Positions 24,585 through 37,469 of a stretch of DNA of 64,000 nucleotides are shown here, piece by piece. The notes under the pieces are model-generated. The model ran no database searches, had not been told where the DNA came from, and worked only from the letters and a program-made list of their open reading frames with translations. Numbering within the stretch: position 1 is the stretch's first letter; each line of letters begins with the position of its first letter. Position numbers and translations under genes: made by a program. This stretch comes from Pseudorasbora parva (Eukaryota; Chordata; Actinopteri; Cypriniformes; Gobionidae): contig NC_090191.1 in the NCBI RefSeq assembly GCF_024679245.1, forward strand, positions 41,153,524 through 41,217,523, in the 5' to 3' direction.

Positions 24585-25215
24585 TAAAGTGTACATAAAA
24601 CACAGTTTCTGACAATCTCATGTTAATCTTGAGTCCCTAAAGAGTAGTATTGCATCCTTCCTATCTCCCAAGAGTCTTTAGTTTTATAACATTTATAAAA
24701 TACGGTACTATACTGATTCTTGCATAAAATAGCTAAGCTCATGCAGGCATTCAGTGAGCGGAGCTAAAGTGTCATCAGCACACACTCAATGCATCATGGC
24801 GTTATCCCTGTATAACTTTCAACTCACTAAACGTTTATGTTCTTTACATTATATTCACTTGCGGGCCGATTGCCAACAAAACACACACATTTGATGCAAA
24901 CACACACACTTTCAGAACTCCGGAAAAACAAACTGCATCCCACTGTTTCCTTAACACTGGGTTATTTGGGAAGCTGAAAAAGGTTATATTTCCCTCACAA
25001 CCAAAAACACACTTCTTTAGTGACATTGTTGATTTTGTGGTCTAAAAACAAAAGCACAGGACTGCCAACGGCTTTAATAACGAAGCCCATTGATGGATGT
25101 GCTCTGAAGGAGAATATTTGGCACAGAAATCCAACTTTTTTTTTTAAAATTTTATTTGGCCATGTTTAACATGAGAATCCAACTGTCCTAATAAATACAT
25201 CAGACCCCCCATAAC
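24585..25215. mobile_element. THAP/P2X7-like repeat, copy 2
   Basis: The left blocks ('aatcttgagtccctaaagag', 'atctcccaagagtcttta') and right block ('catgtttaacatgagaatcc') match the complete copy at 44627-46096. The P2X7-like part is missing. A decayed THAP exon lies at about 24870-25026 on the minus strand. Confidence 0.65.
24870..25026 (-). pseudogene. THAP exon relic
   Basis: The minus strand from 25026 reads MSLKKCVFGCEGNITFFSFP followed by NNPVLRKQWDAVCFSG. This is the first half of the THAP domain seen intact at 45481-45747: both zinc cysteines (C6, C10), the aligned Pro and the Trp are kept. The second half (C-x2-H and AVPT box) has been lost by deletion. It is therefore a remnant. 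Confidence 0.65.
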
Positions 25216-26131
25216 ACTGTTTTGATTATATTACAAAAGAGACCCCAAATAAATTTTTTACACGTTCATGAGTGAAATTCATATAACTAAAAAATGAAAT
25301 GGAAAGAGCGGCATGTTTCTTTCATAAGTCACAGAAGTGATGAGTGAAAATTAACGGCTAAAATAAGAGGAGAAAAATTAAGTGCTGAAAACCGCAGTCC
25401 CAGGTTTCTCCCTGCACTCGCTCTCTCTCTCACACACACACACCCTTGTAAAGGGCTCCTGTTGCCATGGCAATGTGGCCTGTACGGAACCAGTAAAGAT
25501 TCTGTTTCTCTAAAGCTCTTCCCTAGAGTCTTGCTAAATCCATCAAACTTGTAGTCGAAGGAAGTTAAGTGTTGACCATTGTGTACTGTTGTTTCTTGCT
25601 TGGCTTTCTTCTAAAGGTGTAGTGTTCGATGCTCATCAGTTCCGAGGCATGCAAATTAATTGCAGGCATCTATATAATACACACACAATAGGTTTTATTT
25701 TTTACTGTGGGAAACTAGCTATTAACTTTTTGCTTCTGTGTGACTTTTTTTTGCAAAAGCATTTGCAAGAAATTTACATTTGGAGGCAAAAGTTTATTAT
25801 TAAGATGCTCCTGCCTAAGCTATTACAGATTAGAATGTTTTATACAGTCAACTTAAAGAGAACTTCTTAGCCAATTGGGTTTGATGCTGTCATGTTCTTG
25901 TCTCAAATACTGCACTGGTGAAAAGGTTACCCATATTGTCATTTTCTGAGTGACTCATACCTGTAAAATTTCTTTAGGGATTCTCCTAACTGTCTCTTTC
26001 TCAGTCTCGCTCTCTTTGCTCCCTGGTGTTAGTATCTGGGCCTGTGGTTCTCTGCCTAGCAGGGTGACATTTAATAGATGTGTCTCATCAGAATGTTAAA
26101 GGAGCCCTGCGGCCTCCCCATGCCTGACAGA

Positions 26132-26133
<2 letters not shown>
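25216..26133. other. Unassigned sequence
   Basis: A short CT/CA run lies at 25421-25443. Nothing else was recognised. A 93-codon frame at 25589-25870 is AT-rich and lacks motifs. Confidence 0.4.
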
Positions 26134-26206
<73 letters not shown>

Positions 26207-26218
26207 AGAGAGAGAGAT
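26134..26218. repeat. (GT)n then (GA)n microsatellite
   Basis: About 35 GT units run directly into a short GA run. Confidence 0.95.
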
Positions 26219-26837
26219 TGAGAAAGCGGATATGGTAGAGATGTGACGGTCCTTCATTTGGCCTGACACGTTTTCTTGATTTTCCAAAACGTCCTAAATG
26301 GCTAAATGAGTCTAGATGAGGATAAGTATTAAGACTGACAATCATAATCTAAGTGCTTATAAAGACAGAGGAGTGCACATTGATGGTGAAGATGATATCA
26401 TTGTACTTGCTGACAGTTACTGATACAGTAGTTTGTCAAGAATACCATTGCTGTCTACATTTTGTTGACACATTTTCAGAATAACAACAAATAAGTCTGG
26501 TTAGACTAACCCAAAACCCAACTAGTTTCAACTTAGTGCAGCTGAGCATAATAGGAAGGACCAATTATTTACACTGGAGGTACCTGATTGCGACACATTC
26601 AGTTGACTGGCACCCATTCCAGTGTTTGCAAAGAAATTGTGTAAGGCCATTATACTTAATCATTTTGATGACAGACTTTGGCTCTGGCATTTCTGAATTA
26701 CTAAAACAACATTTGAGAGGGTGTGAAAAGAAAAAAGATTGGTCTGCTGGTTAATACAATTATGCAAACGCATACACCGACCACAAGTGGCGCGACAACA
26801 AAAGACAATATAACCCATTATAATCAGTGATGTTGTC
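26219..26837. other. Unassigned sequence
   Basis: No gene or repeat was recognised. Confidence 0.4.
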
Positions 26838-28500
26838 TAGGGGTGTGCCATACAATACCATCCACAATAATACCGGTATACATTTTTATATAAACATCAT
26901 ATAGTGATATCAATGATATAGCGACAAGATGACAAATGGCGCATTTACTTTCCCTGGCTTGCACAACAGCACCTGTCTGAGTATACACGAAGAGCAGCCC
27001 CCAATGACGATTTAGTGTCTAAAAAGAACCTACTTGGTTACAAGAGGTCTGCCCTCTTGATGACTGATAAACATTGACAACTTAAAGCTGTTAATCATGT
27101 TTGCAGTGCAATATTTGACCGGAAAGGGAAACATTAACAGTAATTTTCGTCAGTTACGGCTCGTTAGATCCAGCATTCTGCCTCCTTTGACTCAGACACA
27201 GAGAAGTAGTGTGTAAGATTACATTTATTTGAAAGAATGGATTTTAGCATTTATTTGAATTAATTATCGAGTGAGAGATTTGTGCCTGCTTCTGTTCAGC
27301 ATCTCTTAAAAATGAAGATGTGCGTTTATTAATTAAAAATAGCGATGTAACCCATTAGTTACTTAGAAATATAATTTAGTGATCCAGTAGCTTAGCTATT
27401 TTATTGCTAAAAGTCGTGGAGCAGCGTTGATTACAAGTTTCTGTGCTCCTGGATCTGCAATGCAATCTTGGCTTGTGCTGTGTGTTTCTACTGCCACCTT
27501 ATGAAAATAGATTTACACTTTGAAATAAATACTCTCATCAATGACAGTATCTCACTGGAAAAGGATGGACAATGCCCTTCATTTTGTTTGCACTAACAAA
27601 TTCTGCTGCTTACCAGCTGGAATAACTAATAAAACTGTGTTCCATATATTTTTTCAATATCGTCATAAATATCGTTATCACAATTATTCTTGAAATATCG
27701 TGGTATAATTTTGAGGCTGCAATGAGCAAATTGTAGCCAGCATTACGGACCGTGCGTGCTCACTGGAGCGAAGAAGGGATATCAGTGAATAGTTCATTCA
27801 TGTGGAAGTTGAGCGCGAGCGCACCTGTGTGCACGCCCCGTCAAACAGAAGCATGGCAAAGGCGTGGACGTAATTGACGTTGACTCGTTCAAATCAGAGG
27901 TGTGGGGGCATTTTGACTTTCCGAATACTAATAATCACCACAGTGAGAGACTCTAGTCACCTCCATCTGTATATAAAAAGATAATAGGCCAAACCACACG
28001 GATCGGTGGATTTGCAGCCGTTGAGGGCGATTACCACCGAGGCGAAAGCATTGCATTGTGGCGAAAGATACTACGCTTTTTTTTTCTCCCTTAATAAAGG
28101 GATTCCAGGCTTTTTTTCATCAAGAGAAAGACCTGCGCGAGGATATATTCCACAGACTGAAGGAGAATGCTATGCTTTTGCAGAACCAGGTGTTGTATTT
28201 ATTTTTATCTCTTTCTCTAAATGTGCACATGGATTTTTTTTTTCTCAATAATTTGTTGATTTATTATGGCATATTTATCTAAATGTGTTCTGTTTTTCTA
28301 ACTCTTGCAAGTGTAATTATGCAAATTATAATTGATATCTTACCTTTATAACGATGTGAAACCCCTGTCATTGTAGTCTTTTTATTTCTGCTTTTCCTTG
28401 GTGCAGGATGAGGGTGAAGAAGCTGAAACAACCTCCTTTCAAGAAAACACCATTGGAAGCTCTCGTTGAAGGGATTTTTGAGGATTTGTTTTAACGTTTA
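26838..28500 (+). mobile_element. hAT element relic with BED-finger transposase pieces
   Basis: The left end taggggtgtgccatacaatacc and the later 'aatatcgtcataaatatcg' block are typical hAT-family ends or subterminal sequence. Downstream on the + strand are the transposase scraps described at 27868-28495. The right terminus could not be placed, so the end is that of the last coding scrap. Confidence 0.5.
27868..28495 (+). pseudogene. Internally deleted BED-type hAT transposase
   Basis: 27873-27950 reads VDSFKSEVWGHFDFP, the start of a BED zinc finger as found at the N-terminus of ZBED-type hAT transposases, then a stop. 28120-28190 reads EKDLREDIFHRLKENAMLLQ, resembling the late part of such proteins. 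28430-28495 ends PLEALVEGIFEDLF and a stop, like the acidic 'LEELFGDxF' region. Between the last two parts a GT...AG intron (28191-28406) could be drawn. The catalytic core is absent. BED transposases bind element ends. This one cannot work. Confidence 0.55.
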
Positions 28501-29439
28501 AATTGAGATATTATTTGACAAAGTGTATATTGAAATTTTACAAAGAATTTTGTCTTTATAATGTCTTAAATCTCATTTTGTACAAAGAACAAAAATCGGG
28601 AGTATCGTATTGCATTGTGAGTTGAGTGGATCGTTACATTTAAATTCGTACATTTGACTTACAGTTAGTTGGGGGGTTTTGCGCATCGATATTTTACCAA
28701 AAAAAATCAGTTTTTCCATGATAGTTTATCATGCATGTCTTCTTATCTTCTTATATATAAAAAAGTTTCCATCCCAAAATGTGCATTAAAAATAGATGGA
28801 TTGAAACATGGCTACATACTTTGTCATTCAGCTCTCAAAAGCTCTCTTTAGTGAAAACTGGTTCTGAGAAAGCTTCATGTGTCGCCCAGCTGTCCACCAT
28901 CAAGATTTGCTTGTACAGGTAGAAAAGCTTGTTTGTGGCATTGAGTTTTCCCACTAGATGAGGGTGAAAATCTATTAACCCAGCTCGGCTGCTGAGTCGG
29001 TTTTTCACTCTGTGCTGGGACTTGCAAAGAAAAAAAACCTGATGATTCAGCCCTAGCCTTCCTTTACGAACTTGCTTATTCCATAAAGCAATTATTTGTT
29101 CTATTATGAATCCTCTGTGTGCAGTGTTAATGGTCATTTGTCTTTGACTTGCCATGCATATGAATATTGATTGTGTTGGATCTTGAACCTTCTGTTTTTT
29201 TTACTAACTTTAAGTATATTGCTTAGGGTCCATTTCTTTTGAGAGTAACTCTGTAGTAACTAACAATTCTGCAACACACACCTGGCAAGTAAATAATAGA
29301 TATTTAAAATATATTTTCTCGACTTGATTCATGCGTGTTTTTTTTTTTAATGCACATTTAGAGTTTATGTGCATCCTGGCTTTTCCATTCAAGGCTTTCT
29401 TTATTGGAAACACTGCCTGATTCTGAGAAAGTTCCATGT
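28501..29439. other. Unassigned; weak direct duplication
   Basis: 'ttctgagaaag' plus 'tcatgtgtc'-like words occur at about 28862 and again at 29421 with surrounding similarity, suggesting an old local duplication. No gene was recognised. Confidence 0.35.
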
Positions 29440-29447
29440 GTCAAGAG

Positions 29448-29572
29448 TAGGGATGGTATCGAGAACCGGTTACAAATTGCACAGAACCAATGATTCAATA
29501 AAGAAAGCGTGTTTCGATTCCGCTTATTGTTAACTGTGTACACATTTTATTGTGACTTTTAAATAAAAGCTA

Positions 29573-29608
<36 letters not shown>

Positions 29609-30265
29609 ACACAGAACGGCTTTTCATAGTGATTCATTGAATAGTGTGTGATATTGAACTGAGTTGTCTTCCTCTTCTTTTTGCAAAGCACGTGAATGGA
29701 TGAATACATATCAAAATGTCGAATTTAAAATACTCTCACAAACATGTAGATTTTATTGATGCCATCTCTATGGTAACATTAATCACAACAAAAGATAAGA
29801 AAATTCTTGCTGTTCTAGACAGAACAACATTTAACTATGTCTGTAATATATACCCTATATGTTATCAATAAAGTGCAGTGTTACTTTACATTTGATTACA
29901 GTTTCCGTACCTACCTGAAAATGTTTATTTTAATCCTATCTTTGTTCAACTGTATTTATTTGTGCAATTGCTCACTTGTTTTTGTTCTTTTTTTAATTAC
30001 TGAGTGTTTACTTGCTTAAATAATGCTTGAAAATTAAATTAGGCTCATTTTTTTGCTTTGGTATTTTTAAACCATAGGCAAAAGTTGCTAGCCTGTTGAT
30101 TTTTGTTAATGGTATTCGGCTACATTAAAATGTTTTGCAATAATAGCCTAATAATAAATGTGAAAAATATCTAAGGGTTTTTTTTTTCTTACCCTATTGG
30201 AATCTAAAATTAGGAATCGACAAGTGGAATCGGAATCGTTAAAATTCAATTGATACCCAACCCTA
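29448..30265. mobile_element. hAT-type element with perfect 8-bp TSD
   Basis: The element starts TAGGGATGGTATCGAGAAC. The reverse-complemented right end is TAGGGTTGGGTATCAATTG. The 8-bp duplication gtcaagag flanks it exactly (29440-29447 and 30266-30273). At 818 bp with no transposase, it is non-autonomous. It carries an AC microsatellite. Confidence 0.85.
29579..29606. repeat. (AC)n microsatellite
   Basis: About 14 units, inside the hAT-type element. Confidence 0.9.
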
Positions 30266-30273
30266 GTCAAGAG

Positions 30274-31276
30274 TTCCATATTTTGTGTATGAAACAGCAA
30301 AAGTATCAGACCACATAGTTTAAATTTTGTTTCTAGTGTGCATAAGAAGAATGTTTAGCCTCTTAATAACACCATAATCCCATATCTACAATACCATAAA
30401 CCAATCATAAATTATTTTATTTTAATGGTGTAATTGTGATCATTAGATTGTGAAACACCAAACCTGTGGACTTTTCTCTAAAACCATTCCATCCTAAAAA
30501 GGCTGAGTTTTATAAATTGGTTTAGTTTGTCTTTTATTCATTCTGACAGAAGAAAGCAGCTGTAACAGTTTTTATTTTTGATTAAACAAACTCTTTATAC
30601 CACCTGAGAGCTTGAGTTTGTAGCAAAAGGAACTGAACTTTACAACTTTTACATACAAAATTTATAGATTTGGATTTGTTTTAATATACAAGCTATATAA
30701 TTGTTGTGGCTTTTTGGTGAACTCAGACATTTTGCAATGTGCCTGAACTACAAAAAGGCTTCATTTAACTTAAATTGCACTTTCTAAAATGGAGTTGGTT
30801 TTAAATGCATCGAAAGTTGCTTCTCAGTTGCTTAAAAACAACTAAGGGGACTGACCTGCAAGATGCTAATGAGATACAACTTGGAGGTTATGGTACTATG
30901 CTTTGTTATGACTATTCAAATATGCTTTAAGTCCAACCCATTTTAATTGTTCACAATTTACATGATTACTCTGAACGCGCTGATTATGTATTTCAGACTG
31001 TGAACCACAATTTGCACTAAATATGATAATTAACATAATTGTAAGGGAATAATTGGGCAATTCTTAATGCTTGCTTGCCATAATGTTATCATAATAATAT
31101 CCTTTCTGCTTCAGTGGGTCTTTTTAGAAAAGGTCGTCTTGTCTTGTCTCTTGGTTACAGTATGAAATCTTTAAACTTTTTTTAAGATTACATAATTAGG
31201 TCATTGCTAAAGGAGATTTGTGTGATTGTGAAGCAGAAGCAAAATCTTGGGTTTCAGTTAGTCTTAGCTTGTGTAA
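30274..31276. other. Unassigned AT-rich sequence
   Basis: No gene or repeat was recognised. Confidence 0.4.
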
Positions 31277-31550
31277 AAGAGTAGATCACCCAGAAATAAA
31301 ATATTGCCATCTACTCACATTCATGCTGATCCAAACCTCTGATATTTACGGATAATTGAAAGGATATTTACTGGAAATGTCAAGCTCCAAATGGACTAAA
31401 ACATCCATATGTTAGTCTATACAAACACGTTTTATAAAGGCACACAAAATTGTTTTGTGAGAGTTAGATGATGATTTAAGTCTCAAAATCCCTGCTTTAC
31501 CAGGTTTTGGGCAACTTGGTGAGATGACATAATTTGGGTGAATTTCTTTC
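31277..31550 (+). mobile_element. Diverged TTAAAGGGATAG-type element
   Basis: 'gagtagatcacccagaaat', 'ctactcacattcatg', and at the far side 'atttgggtgaattt' follow the family order, but with many substitutions. Confidence 0.45.
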
Positions 31551-32215
31551 AAAATGAGGACCTTCTACAACTATTACCAATGAAATGTTCCTTTCCCCAC
31601 AGAGCTACAAAGCTCTATGAGAGCTGTGTAGACATGACTAATGGCTTTCACAGAGTTACCAGAGTCCAGAGCCTTTGTAAGTTTGAACATTGTGACTTGA
31701 TTGATAGTCTTAGGGCAATTTTTTCAGTGCTAATGATCATTTTAATGAGACAACCCCATCTACAGATCAGAAGCTCCTCCCTAGTCCCAGTTAGTCACCA
31801 GAAACATGTTTATAACTACTGTTTATACCATAATTTACAGAACAGTCTGTATATTCTGTCTTGAAATCATGAAACTGAGACAAACTCCATAAATAATGTT
31901 TATTAACAAATTCATACTTCTTACAAATAATTAGAAACTTCAAACCATGCATTTGCATGTTTATATATTAATATGGAAATAGGCCAGCCACATCACTCAC
32001 TAAGCAAATGTCATGTTGTCTTGTTTTTATCTCTTTCATTAGTGCCTTCCTTTCACTTGAATGGCTAGACAACTCGAAGCATGCAAAAGTTCCTCTTCGG
32101 GCTTGAGAAATTTAATTGGAATATGTGGGTGGAAGCTTTCAGACCACCAGCGGTTAAAACATTTCTCCATTGTGATATTAGTGGGGGGAAAAAATGAAAT
32201 AATGACATATAGTGA
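31551..32215. other. Unassigned sequence
   Basis: A 108-codon + frame at 31538-31864 has no recognisable domain or splice context. The part near 31860-31990 is AT-rich unique sequence. Confidence 0.35.
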
Positions 32216-32390
32216 TAGGCCGATTTCAAATCAAAGTTTCGAACCGCTATGAATCAGCCTTAATGGTTTAATCGGATTTCAACATAAATATCTTAATTTC
32301 TGTTCCGAAGATAAACGGAGGTCTTACGGGTGTCGAATGACATTAGGCTAAGTAATTATTGACAGAATTTTTGGGTGAACATTAACTAAC
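32216..32390 (-). mobile_element. Right half of a TTAAAGGGATAG-type element
   Basis: 'ctgttccgaagataaacgga', 'gtcttacgggtgtcgaatga' and 'taattattgacagaattttt' followed by 'gggtgaac' are the standard right half. The left half is absent. Confidence 0.6.
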
Positions 32391-32572
32391 ATTAGTTAAT
32401 GCACAGTGAACTAACATTATCAAACAATTAACAGCTGTATTTTTATTAACTAATGTTAACAAAGATGGAACAAATACAGTAACAAATGTACTGCTCATGG
32501 TTATTTCATGTTAGTAAATACATTTACTAATGTTAACTAAAGGCCATTATTCTAAAGTGTTACCAGAATTTG
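32391..32572. mobile_element. Foldback element with AAAGTGTTACC end
   Basis: Alternating 'actaacattagttaatg' and 'taatgttaacaaa' words can pair across the element. The right end is 'attctaaagtgttacc'. This resembles the Angel-like foldback repeats of zebrafish. The left end is lost or fused to the neighbour. Confidence 0.5.
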
Positions 32573-33895
32573 TTTTGTGTTTATACATCTATGTTTCTGG
32601 CCTAAGAAAGCAGAACAGCTTCTAATTAGGTCGGATATTGGATATTTCACACTTCATGTCCTGTCATGATTTTTTTTTAATGTTTTTCCAAAACTGTTTG
32701 TCCATGCACTATGGAAGAAGGAAGGCCAGGGAGTTTTGTGAGAGTGCCCATGCCTCAGTTAACATGGTGTTGCGGGGGGAGGGACCAGGGGCTTTGGGAA
32801 GCTTGGGATTTGGGGGCCAGTTTGACTGACAGCACTGAGTTTGATGTTTGTCCACTGGTAAAAGCGGAGCGTCTCTCAGGAGTAGGCTGTAACTCAGCAT
32901 GTAAATACTCTCAGTGCCTCTGTGCGAGCTGTCTGCTCGTAATGGAAACTTGGTCTCGGTGCTGACCAGCTGTGCTTCTTATTTTTCAGAGAGTTGGGAT
33001 TATGATACAGTGGCATGCCATGAGTATTGGTGTTTAATGTGGTTAATTGAATGGAATGAGCTTTGACGCTGCAATAACACAAGGGACTTTATTATTAGTG
33101 GTGCTTGCTTAAGATAAGTATCACTGATATTGCCCAAACATAAAGGCCAACTGAAGTGCCTTGAAACGCGCAGCACTAATCAATGTGTTTATGTCATTTC
33201 CACTGAAACATCCCATCCTTTTTTTAAAAATAGCCAATATAGGTTAGTTTATATCACATCCTTGGTCAGAGAAATCTCTAACCGTTTCTCCTAATCTCCT
33301 CCATATCGCTTTAAAATATCATTCTGTGCAGAATTCAAATGGGGCTGATATGTTTTGTGCTCTCTGGACCGGAACTGCGACAGTTTGTCTCTCATTAACG
33401 TGAAACCAGACTTCATTCGTCAAATGTAAAGCTCCCTACCCCTATACAGTATAGTGCACTGTGCAATTCACCATTTAGAAAATAGTAAATGTGAGTGACC
33501 GATAAGTGACCGATTTTAGTCACAGCCTCAGTGTCAGTTTATAATGTAGAGGGCGGAGCTTCAGATTCTGACATCTGATGAGAAGTGCAGAGTGACCTCA
33601 GCAAAATCATTGATCCGCATTGGCAGAAGTGACTATGTTTTGAATGCTTAAATCTTCAAAGTTCGAATTTTGTCATTGTTTTTTCGAGCACACTAGCTTA
33701 TAGATAACAGTGAGGCTACTCATACTAATAGCTAAACAACTTACATTTTAATTTCATGTGCACATTAATGGTTCAAGTTTTAAGGCAATCGTCCCTCCAT
33801 CTGGGCTGAAGATTGTGCTTGCATGTGAAAACAACCTCCTTTATAGTTGCAGTAAATGGATCAAAGTCTTATCAAGAGACCAGAATGTTATAGAC
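32573..33895. other. Unassigned sequence
   Basis: No gene was supported. Open frames at 32638-32965 on both strands lack domains. Confidence 0.4.
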
Positions 33896-34075
33896 CAGGG
33901 GTGTCCAAACTTGGACTTGAGGGCCACTGTCCTGCAGAGATTAGCTCCAACTTGCCTCAACACACCTGCCTAGATGTTTCTAGTGTGCTTAGTATGACCT
34001 TGATTTGCTGGCTTAGGTGTGTTTAATTGACTTTAGAGCTAAAGTGTAGGAGAAGAGCAGGATTGGACACCCCTG
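33896..34075. mobile_element. 180-bp hAT MITE (CAGGGGTGTCCAAAC type)
   Basis: The ends are CAGGGGTGTCCAAAC and GATTGGACACCCCTG. The flanks ttatagac and tcgtagac match at 6 of 8 positions. The body has 'agctccaacttgcctcaaca' and 'aggtgtgtttaatt', which identify a very abundant cyprinid hAT MITE. Confidence 0.85.
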
Positions 34076-34083
34076 TCGTAGAC

Positions 34084-35489
34084 ACTAATTGGGATGTGCT
34101 TTTTTGACTTGGAGTCAAAACTATCTGGAATTCTAGCAGCCACATATCAACACTAAAATACTCATCTCATCCAATGCCATCTCTAAGAGAAGAAAAAACT
34201 GTGTGTAGGAGCGTGTCACTGTCCTTCACTTTTAACCAACATGTCTTTTCATACATTTATATTTGACTGGAACAGTGGTTGCCATGGAAATGACGACGAC
34301 CCTGAGGCTTTTTAGTCAGTCTTTTGTTTTGCTGCCTGCTTGTGTTTGCGGGATGTTGGCGGGACTGGGTCTGCAAGATAAGACGCAGTATCAATAGCAG
34401 AAGTCGTGACTGTACTGTGGTGCACCATTGGGACCACTCAACACAGTTATCATGAGAACGGCATTGAACAAAAACACATATAATGTCTCTGCGAAACACC
34501 AAGACCATAATGACAAAGAATGAAGAGCAAATGATATATTTATTGGATGTAGGTGCCATTCCTGGTTCAGCCTCAACAAATTCAATGAATTTGAATCTTA
34601 TCAGGAAAAAAAAGGCAATTCATCTGAGTTATGAATATGTTCTATCTGTAAATATGCAAAACAGACACGGGTCTCATAGCTCATTAGTTTATTTTGCGGA
34701 GTGGGATTTACTGCATTGCTTATTGTGGTCATTGTTCATTGTTGCTTTTTTTAACATCTGATGGCCTTCTGTAATTAAAATGATATATTTGCATAAACAT
34801 AAAACATATTGTTTATTGTCTGCCATTTAATGAAGACTCCACTCATTTACATTTGTATTTCCTCTTTATTCTATAAATGAATTAATTTGGCTCCAGCATT
34901 ACTAAACCTCTCCAGATAATTTTTGCTCAGGAAAGGCTAACTCCCTGGAGTAGTCAGATGATATTAATGGAGGCGTGAGTTTTTTCCTATATAAATTTTA
35001 TTTATTTATTTCCTTGTTTTGAGAACATAGTGGAAATACACTGTGCAGGCTGGCACTGTGAAACTATGGGTCTCTCCACATTGTTTTGGAGCACAAAAGA
35101 AAATAAATGAATGCTGTTTCCTCCGTAGGCCTACCACCTGATGGTTTGGTGTTGTGCCCGCGGCAGTATGGAGCTCTTACAGACAGCCATATTGGTGGAG
35201 TTAATGACATACTGCTACCTTTTGTGTCTGGTTTAACATAGCTGGGCTCAGAACTGCAACACGTCACTGTCTATTTTACTAGCCCCATGGGCTGGGTCAA
35301 AAACTATCCACTTTTCTTTCACTGAAGTCATTTAAATGCTTCTACTTTTGTTCCATTTTCCTTGCTATTGGTTTTCTAGAATGATTCCCATGCCTCATAT
35401 TACTTCTACACATTCATATATTGCTATATTGGAGTCGTGTATGTTCTTCAGGCAATGCTTGGAGCTAGAATATTCTCTTTTCTATGATC
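34084..35489. other. Unassigned sequence
   Basis: No gene or repeat border was recognised. Frames of 64-100 codons near 34257-34761 overlap on both strands without motifs. Confidence 0.4.
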
Positions 35490-35865
35490 TATAATGGCCT
35501 TATATATGGCGTTTATGAATGGAATTACGCACACTTCTCATTTACATTCACAATGGTTGTTTAATACCATAAACATGCAAAGCCACTTGCAACGCCATAT
35601 CACCCTGATCTCACTGAAATTGTTTAATTTGCTTAAAATTTTTAGTTTAATTGACAGACTAAAAAACACTTTAGTTTGGACTTTAATAAAGAAAGAGAAC
35701 CTGCATTTAACCTTTTCACAGGCGTTTTGTTTTCATAGTTAGACTGATATCATGATCATTATTGGATTGTCTTGCAATATATTGATTGTCGTAGAATTGC
35801 TGCATTGTGATCTTATCGGTATCGTCAGCCATGTATTGTGTGGTACACTGTTATTCCCACCCCTA
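35490..35865 (-). mobile_element. hAT-type repeat, one end (pair of 53385-54615)
   Basis: It ends 'gttattcccacccctaa', a hAT-type terminus when read on the other strand. The internal block 35560-35745 is highly similar to the reverse complement of 53520-53715 ('ccacttgca', 'tcaccctgatctca', 'gtttaatttgctt'). Confidence 0.6.
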
Positions 35866-36591
35866 ATTGCTACGTATTTTTGTATTCCAGCTTAGAATTT
35901 TTTTTAATGCCAAACTATTGCACTCAACTGGGTCGAGTCTCATGCATGACAGTTACGTGTGTAGGCAGTAGACAGTTAGGCAACTGAGTTTTGGAAAGGA
36001 GCTATTAAGAATATGCCAGTTATAGCTGCAAGCTTCGGACATTTGATATGGGCCAAATCCTGTTCCAGCATGGAAGCTGGAGCTTCTCTGAGTTTAGGCT
36101 GACACACAGTTAAACAGATCAAATTCACACATGCTCCTGTAAACAGCCTTTTCATTACACTGTGGCAGCTAGGCTGAACCATGGGATTGATCTGACTTCA
36201 TTGCTCTGGGATGGTGGCAGACACTATATTCATGCTCTTTGAGTAAATTAATACATTGAATGAATTCAAGATAGAAAATGAGATTCTGAGAAACTTATTT
36301 GCTCCCAAAGACTGCAATTGTGAGCTAAAATTCTCTTTCAAAATAGATTGTACATGTACATGAATTATTAGACATGCTTTTAGATTTATAACATTTATAT
36401 ATTGATTGTTAGTTTACTTCATCACTGCCAGAGTAAGAGATGTATTGATCAAGAAAAAAATAAGGCAGAGCTCATGGATAATCGATGTCCTACTGCTCCA
36501 CCCTTAATGACTGTAGCATTTAATAGTGTTATTAGGATTAACAGCTTGCCATGGCAAGCATCACTTACAATTGCTGTTTTTAAATGTTAAA
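35866..36591. other. Unassigned sequence
   Basis: No gene or repeat was recognised. Confidence 0.4.
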
Positions 36592-36707
36592 GGGATAGTT
36601 CATCCAAAAAAATTCAATTCTGTCATCATTTACTCACCCTTTGTTCCAAACCTGTATAAATGTATTTCTTCTGCTGAACACAAGATATTTTGGAGTGTGC
36701 TGTCAGC
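36592..36707 (+). mobile_element. Left half of a TTAAAGGGATAG element
   Basis: It starts aaagggatagttcatcc and has 'ctgtcatcatttactcacc', 'gttccaaacctgtata' and 'ttcttctgctgaacaca'. It is cut off by, or ends at, the next element. Confidence 0.7.
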
Positions 36708-37357
36708 GTTAAAGCCACAATACGTAATTTACGTACAATACGTCACTAGAGGTCGCCAATTTAAAACAAAGGCGTGGCTTGATACCAGAGCTTTTATTCT
36801 GCCTCTGCCAAGCCTTCCCGCTTCTTCAACTCATGGATGTTGGGTAGCGCAGCGCTGTTTTATCGTATTACACACATTTGAATGTGTTGAAAGTGATGTT
36901 ATAATGCAACTCTGTGCATTGGCTCTGTGATGCTATGAGACACTTGTTCACACTGCAGTGAGCGAGATCATATTAGGCATGGTAAAACATGGTATTCTGT
37001 GCAGTAAATCAACAACATCAGATTTAAACAATAAGACTAACTTGTTAAGCTGTTGAACAATCATTAGTTTCTGTCCATCAATGATCCACACAGTGTCTAA
37101 TAAAACACATCAGATATTAAAGTGGCTTTGGTGTTTCCATGGTTTCTACAAAATAAAACCGAGGGTAACATGGGTATGTCATCGATGGGTGATGAACGGA
37201 CATGGTCCGTGTCCAGGTTAAAATCACTTCTTTCTCTGGATTTAAACATTCTTGGAAACATTTGGTATAATGCAAGTACACAGTTCAACAAAATGTATAA
37301 CATTGCTCTACTGGTTTTTGGATATTTTAATCCAAAAATCGTACATATTGTGCCCCC
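36708..37357. mobile_element. Inverted-repeat element, 'gccacaatacgtaa' ends
   Basis: The left end is TTAAAGCCACAATACGTAA. The right end, reverse-complemented, is GGGCACAATATGTACG. I recognise the inner block 'ctggatttaaacattctt' followed by 'ggaaacatttggtata' from a common cyprinid family. Open frames of 90-134 codons in it are not protein-like. Confidence 0.6.
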
Positions 37358-37469
37358 CACACCAGACACAAATGAATCAAATAAATCGTGCTATTTGCAC
37401 GTAGTTGGACACTTGAACATTTTGAGTTTACTTGCCTTATTCATGCATGACATTCACTTCACATCAGAC

